The notes under the pieces: generated by a model | What the model was told of the DNA's origin: nothing | The model's database searches: none | Seen by the model: only the letters and a program-made list of their open reading frames with translations | Translations under genes and position numbers: made by a program | DNA from: Alistipes sp. | GTDB lineage: Bacteria > Bacteroidota > Bacteroidia > Bacteroidales > Rikenellaceae | NCBI GenBank assembly: GCA_017560425.1 | Contig: JAFZEX010000049.1 | Location: forward strand, 1-64,000 | Reading direction: 5' to 3' | Length of the DNA stretch: 64,000 nt | Shown: positions 61,729 to 64,000 of the stretch, piece after piece | Numbering within the stretch: position 1 is the stretch's first letter | Layout: each line of letters begins with the position of its first letter

Positions 61729-64000
61729 TTACTTTACAAGTACAACATACTCGTTGGCTGGCAACGATACGGTGTATGACGAGCCAACCTGAACCTTAGC
61801 ACCTGTCATAAGGTTTGTCCACTCGCCGGTCTGTGGCACGTTGATGGTTGTTGTAGACTGAGTGTTTGTGAAGTTTGCAACAACAATTACACGATCCATA
61901 ACCAAGGTCTTGCCGCCCATGCTGTCGTCACCTGTCTTCCAAGTGTGAACAGAGAGGTTGCTCTGACCATAGTAATCCTCGTTAGATGTACGCCATGTGA
62001 TAATCTTCGACAAAGCGTCGTAGAGAGCCTTGCGGTTGGTGTCGTTCATATAGTCCCAACGGATAGGCTTGCGGTGAGTACGATACTCGTCGCCCGAGCC
62101 TACCACGCCACTCTCGTTAGCGTTGATCGAGAAGTCGTAGCCGAGCTCACCAAACTGCCACATCATCTTAGGATATGGAGTGAGGAAGTGGAAGGCATAG
62201 ACAGCCTGCAAGCGCTTAGAGATAACTGCCCAATTGCTCTTAACGTAGGTATCGCCATAGGTCTTAGCCTTGTATGCCACACGCTCCTCGTCATGAGTCT
62301 CGATGTTGTTTACACGGCCCTTCTTGAAGTCGGCGAAGCTACTCTTGTTGTTACCTGTCCAGCCCATAACGCTCTCCATGTAGCCATTCATCTGGTTGTT
62401 GTTCCAGCAGAGGGCACCCGCCTTGTTGTAGAGCTCGGTCTCCTCGCCCTGGTCGCAGAAGTGCTCGAAAATGATGTATGCGTCACTCTCCACCGAGCGG
62501 ATAGTCTGAGCATAGTGAGTCAAGATGCCGATACGCTCAGCCGAGTAGCCACCAGCGTCGTAGTTGCTTGGGTTCTGCACAAAGCCCTTGGTGAGGTCGA
62601 AGCGGAATCCGTCCACCTTGTACTCCTCCAACCAGAACTTCAACACATCGTCGAAGAAGTTTACAGTCTCCTGGTATGTGTGCTTGAAGTCGTGGAACAC
62701 GCTAAAGTTGTGAGTTGCATCAACGTTGAAGAATGGGTTGTTCGAAGCAGTCTTGCTTGTGCTTGAGTTCCACCACATCTTAGCATATGGGTGAAGGCCG
62801 GTTGCGTGGTTAAACACAACGTCGATAATCACCGCAATACCACGCTTGTGGCACTCGTCGATAAACTTCTTGTAAGCCATCTCAGTACCATAAGCCTTGT
62901 CGGCAGCAAAGTAGTAGCAAGGGTTGTAGCCCCATGAGTCGTTGCCGTCGAACTCCTGGATAGGCATAAGCTCGATAGCGTTGATACCCAATGTCTTGAG
63001 ATAGTCGAGCTTTGCAGTTACAGCGTCGATGGTGCGCACTGTCGAGAAGTCACGGATAAGCAACTCATAAATTGCCAACGAGTTCTCCTTTGGACGGTCG
63101 AAGTCGGTGATTGTCCACTCATACTCCTCAGGGTTAATCTCGAACACTGCAACAGGCTCAGTAGTGTAGTCCTTTGGATAAGGCTTAAGATCGGGATACT
63201 GAGCAGCAGTGATATACTTGTCGTTCCATGGGTCGAGAATCTTTGTTGCATAAGGGTCACCAATCTTGATAGTCTCATCAACAAGATACTGGTAGCCATA
63301 CTCAACACCCTCCTCGAGGCCCGAGATAGTAATCCAGAAGTAGTCGCCATCCTTCTTCATCATATACTCGTTAGATGCAGCATACTGGTTGAAGTCGCCA
63401 AGCAAGATAGCCGACTTCTTGCCAGGAGCAAACAACACGAAGGTAGCCTCGTTGCCATTAATGTTAAGACCCTTCTTAACGCCTGCTGGGCGTGGTGCAT
63501 TCTCGGTCTTGCCAAGGATAGTCACCGATACCGACTCCTCAACAGTCTCAACGCCATTTGTTGCAACGGCAGTAAATACGATATCCTCGGTTGTTGTTGC
63601 TGTGTAGGTGTACTCGAGCGATGGCTCAGTGGTTGTAGCAACCTCCTCACCATTCTGATAGAGCTTTACAGATGTTGCTGCCTGCTGCTGTGTCTGCACA
63701 ACAATATCCTCGCCCACCTGATACTTAGTACCATGCTTTGGCGATAGGAACTTAACAGCCAAGCCCTCCTGGGCAAGCTCAACGAGGATGTCGGCACCGT
63801 TATCCTTAACCTCGATCTTGTTGTCTGACGAGCGGAATACGAAGGCGAGGTGAGTAACTGTCTCGTTAGCATTCACCTTGTACCATGAGCGGATGCCACC
63901 CTTGATGGTGTAGTACCATACGTTGTTACCCTTGTTCTCGAGCTTACACTCTGGGATGTTCTGACCCCATGACGATAGCACGTGCTTCCAATCGCCATTG
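61729..64000 (-). CDS. GH13 alpha-amylase/pullulanase-like glycoside hydrolase, 5' end outside window
   Basis: Alpha-glucan hydrolase, probably exported. The frame is open to the window edge (…NGDWKHVLSSWGQ), so the signal peptide is not seen; 757 codons are present. Order: an N-terminal beta domain (about 1-85), an Ig-like domain (about 90-160), a CBM48-like domain (about 175-290, FVLFAPGKKSAILLGDFN) and the GH13 barrel. Catalytic residues: Asp in VDGFRFDLTKG, Glu in IIFEHFCDQG and Asp in IETHDEERV; WGYNPCYYFA and VVFNHATG are conserved regions. The C-terminal beta domain ends SLPANEYVVLVK. There is no sus gene beside it in the window. Together with the GT3-GT35 fusion it points to starch/glycogen use. 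Confidence 0.93.
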   Translation of the reverse strand, partial: NGDWKHVLSSWGQNIPECKLENKGNNVWYYTIKGGIRSWYKVNANETVTHLAFVFRSSDNKIEVKDNGADILVELAQEGLAVKFLSPKHGTKYQVGEDIVVQTQQQAATSVKLYQNGEEVATTTEPSLEYTYTATTTEDIVFTAVATNGVETVEESVSVTILGKTENAPRPAGVKKGLNINGNEATFVLFAPGKKSAILLGDFNQYAASNEYMMKKDGDYFWITISGLEEGVEYGYQYLVDETIKIGDPYATKILDPWNDKYITAAQYPDLKPYPKDYTTEPVAVFEINPEEYEWTITDFDRPKENSLAIYELLIRDFSTVRTIDAVTAKLDYLKTLGINAIELMPIQEFDGNDSWGYNPCYYFAADKAYGTEMAYKKFIDECHKRGIAVIIDVVFNHATGLHPYAKMWWNSSTSKTASNNPFFNVDATHNFSVFHDFKHTYQETVNFFDDVLKFWLEEYKVDGFRFDLTKGFVQNPSNYDAGGYSAERIGILTHYAQTIRSVESDAYIIFEHFCDQGEETELYNKAGALCWNNNQMNGYMESVMGWTGNNKSSFADFKKGRVNNIETHDEERVAYKAKTYGDTYVKSNWAVISKRLQAVYAFHFLTPYPKMMWQFGELGYDFSINANESGVVGSGDEYRTHRKPIRWDYMNDTNRKALYDALSKIITWRTSNEDYYGQSNLSVHTWKTGDDSMGGKTLVMDRVIVVANFTNTQSTTTINVPQTGEWTNLMTGAKVQVGSSYTVSLPANEYVVLVK

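Noticed and set aside
61945..62766. 273-codon plus-strand frame inside the amylase gene
   Set aside because: Antisense to the conserved GH13 barrel; composition is that of a complement of coding sequence, with no domain or start signal.

Overview
The window reads as a chromosomal core region of a strictly anaerobic gut-type Bacteroidota, most likely Bacteroidales and close to Alistipes/Rikenellaceae. The lineage is inferred. The basis is recurrent TAnnTTTG promoter boxes, an S46 dipeptidyl-peptidase, a DUF3078 outer-membrane protein, porin O/P, a GT3-GT35 glycogen enzyme fusion, the futalosine menaquinone route, and B12-dependent methylmalonyl-CoA mutase and class II ribonucleotide reductase. 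I see no prophage, IS transposase, CRISPR array, rRNA or tRNA.

Layout. 1-6.2 kb: 3' end of methylmalonyl-CoA mutase (+), clpB (-), a DPP7-like peptidase (+). 6.2-6.7 kb: a repeat-rich spacer. 6.7-18.9 kb: minus-strand genes: glycogen synthase/phosphorylase fusion, mqnD-mqnB, formate-THF ligase, Xaa-Pro aminopeptidase, L,D-transpeptidase lipoprotein, U32/TrhP-like protein, polyprenyl diphosphate synthase. 19-20.7 kb: ROK kinase and a secreted YD-like protein (+). 21.1-34.3 kb: a long plus-strand run with part of the division/cell-wall cluster (rsmH-ftsL-ftsI-murE-mraY-murD-ftsW), then an S4 protein, leuS and a formate/nitrite-channel-like protein. 34.3-37.5 kb: minus-strand operon of a RIC/hemerythrin diiron protein, a LuxR regulator with a degenerate receiver, cutC and a transglutaminase lipoprotein. 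37.7-42.4 kb: Na/Ca exchanger, SGNH hydrolase, MBOAT acyltransferase, PAP2 phosphatase (+). 42.6-45.1 kb: nrdJ. 45.6-46.9 kb: gcvH and birA (-). 46.9-53.0 kb: glutaminyl cyclase lipoprotein, homocysteine methyltransferase domain, M20 hydrolase, RNase R, mqnC (+). 53.3-56.4 kb: small TM protein, S41 protease, DUF3078 OMP (-). 56.4-59.0 kb: nfo, mntP, holin-like/YtxH pair, SLOG protein. 59.1-64.0 kb: YeiH exporter and porin O/P, then a GH13 amylase cut by the window end (-).

The most unusual content lies between genes. Six copies of a 126-129 bp palindromic element (6465, 6594, 12574, 45349, 45477, 53142) all have the same orientation. They share conserved ends (ATTTGTTGT ... ACAACAAAT) and a cloverleaf-like fold in which stem bases vary in a compensating way. 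Every copy, or tandem pair, starts exactly at the stop codon of a minus-strand gene, and in one case the element supplies the last residues and the stop. A second, shorter AT-rich inverted repeat (1246, 6283, 59022) also overlaps two stop codons. A third type consists of large hairpins built from 9-bp units (6209, 20801, 45228). These families, not any protein cluster, are my best candidate for an undescribed system. The hemerythrin/LuxR pair is the best protein-level candidate.
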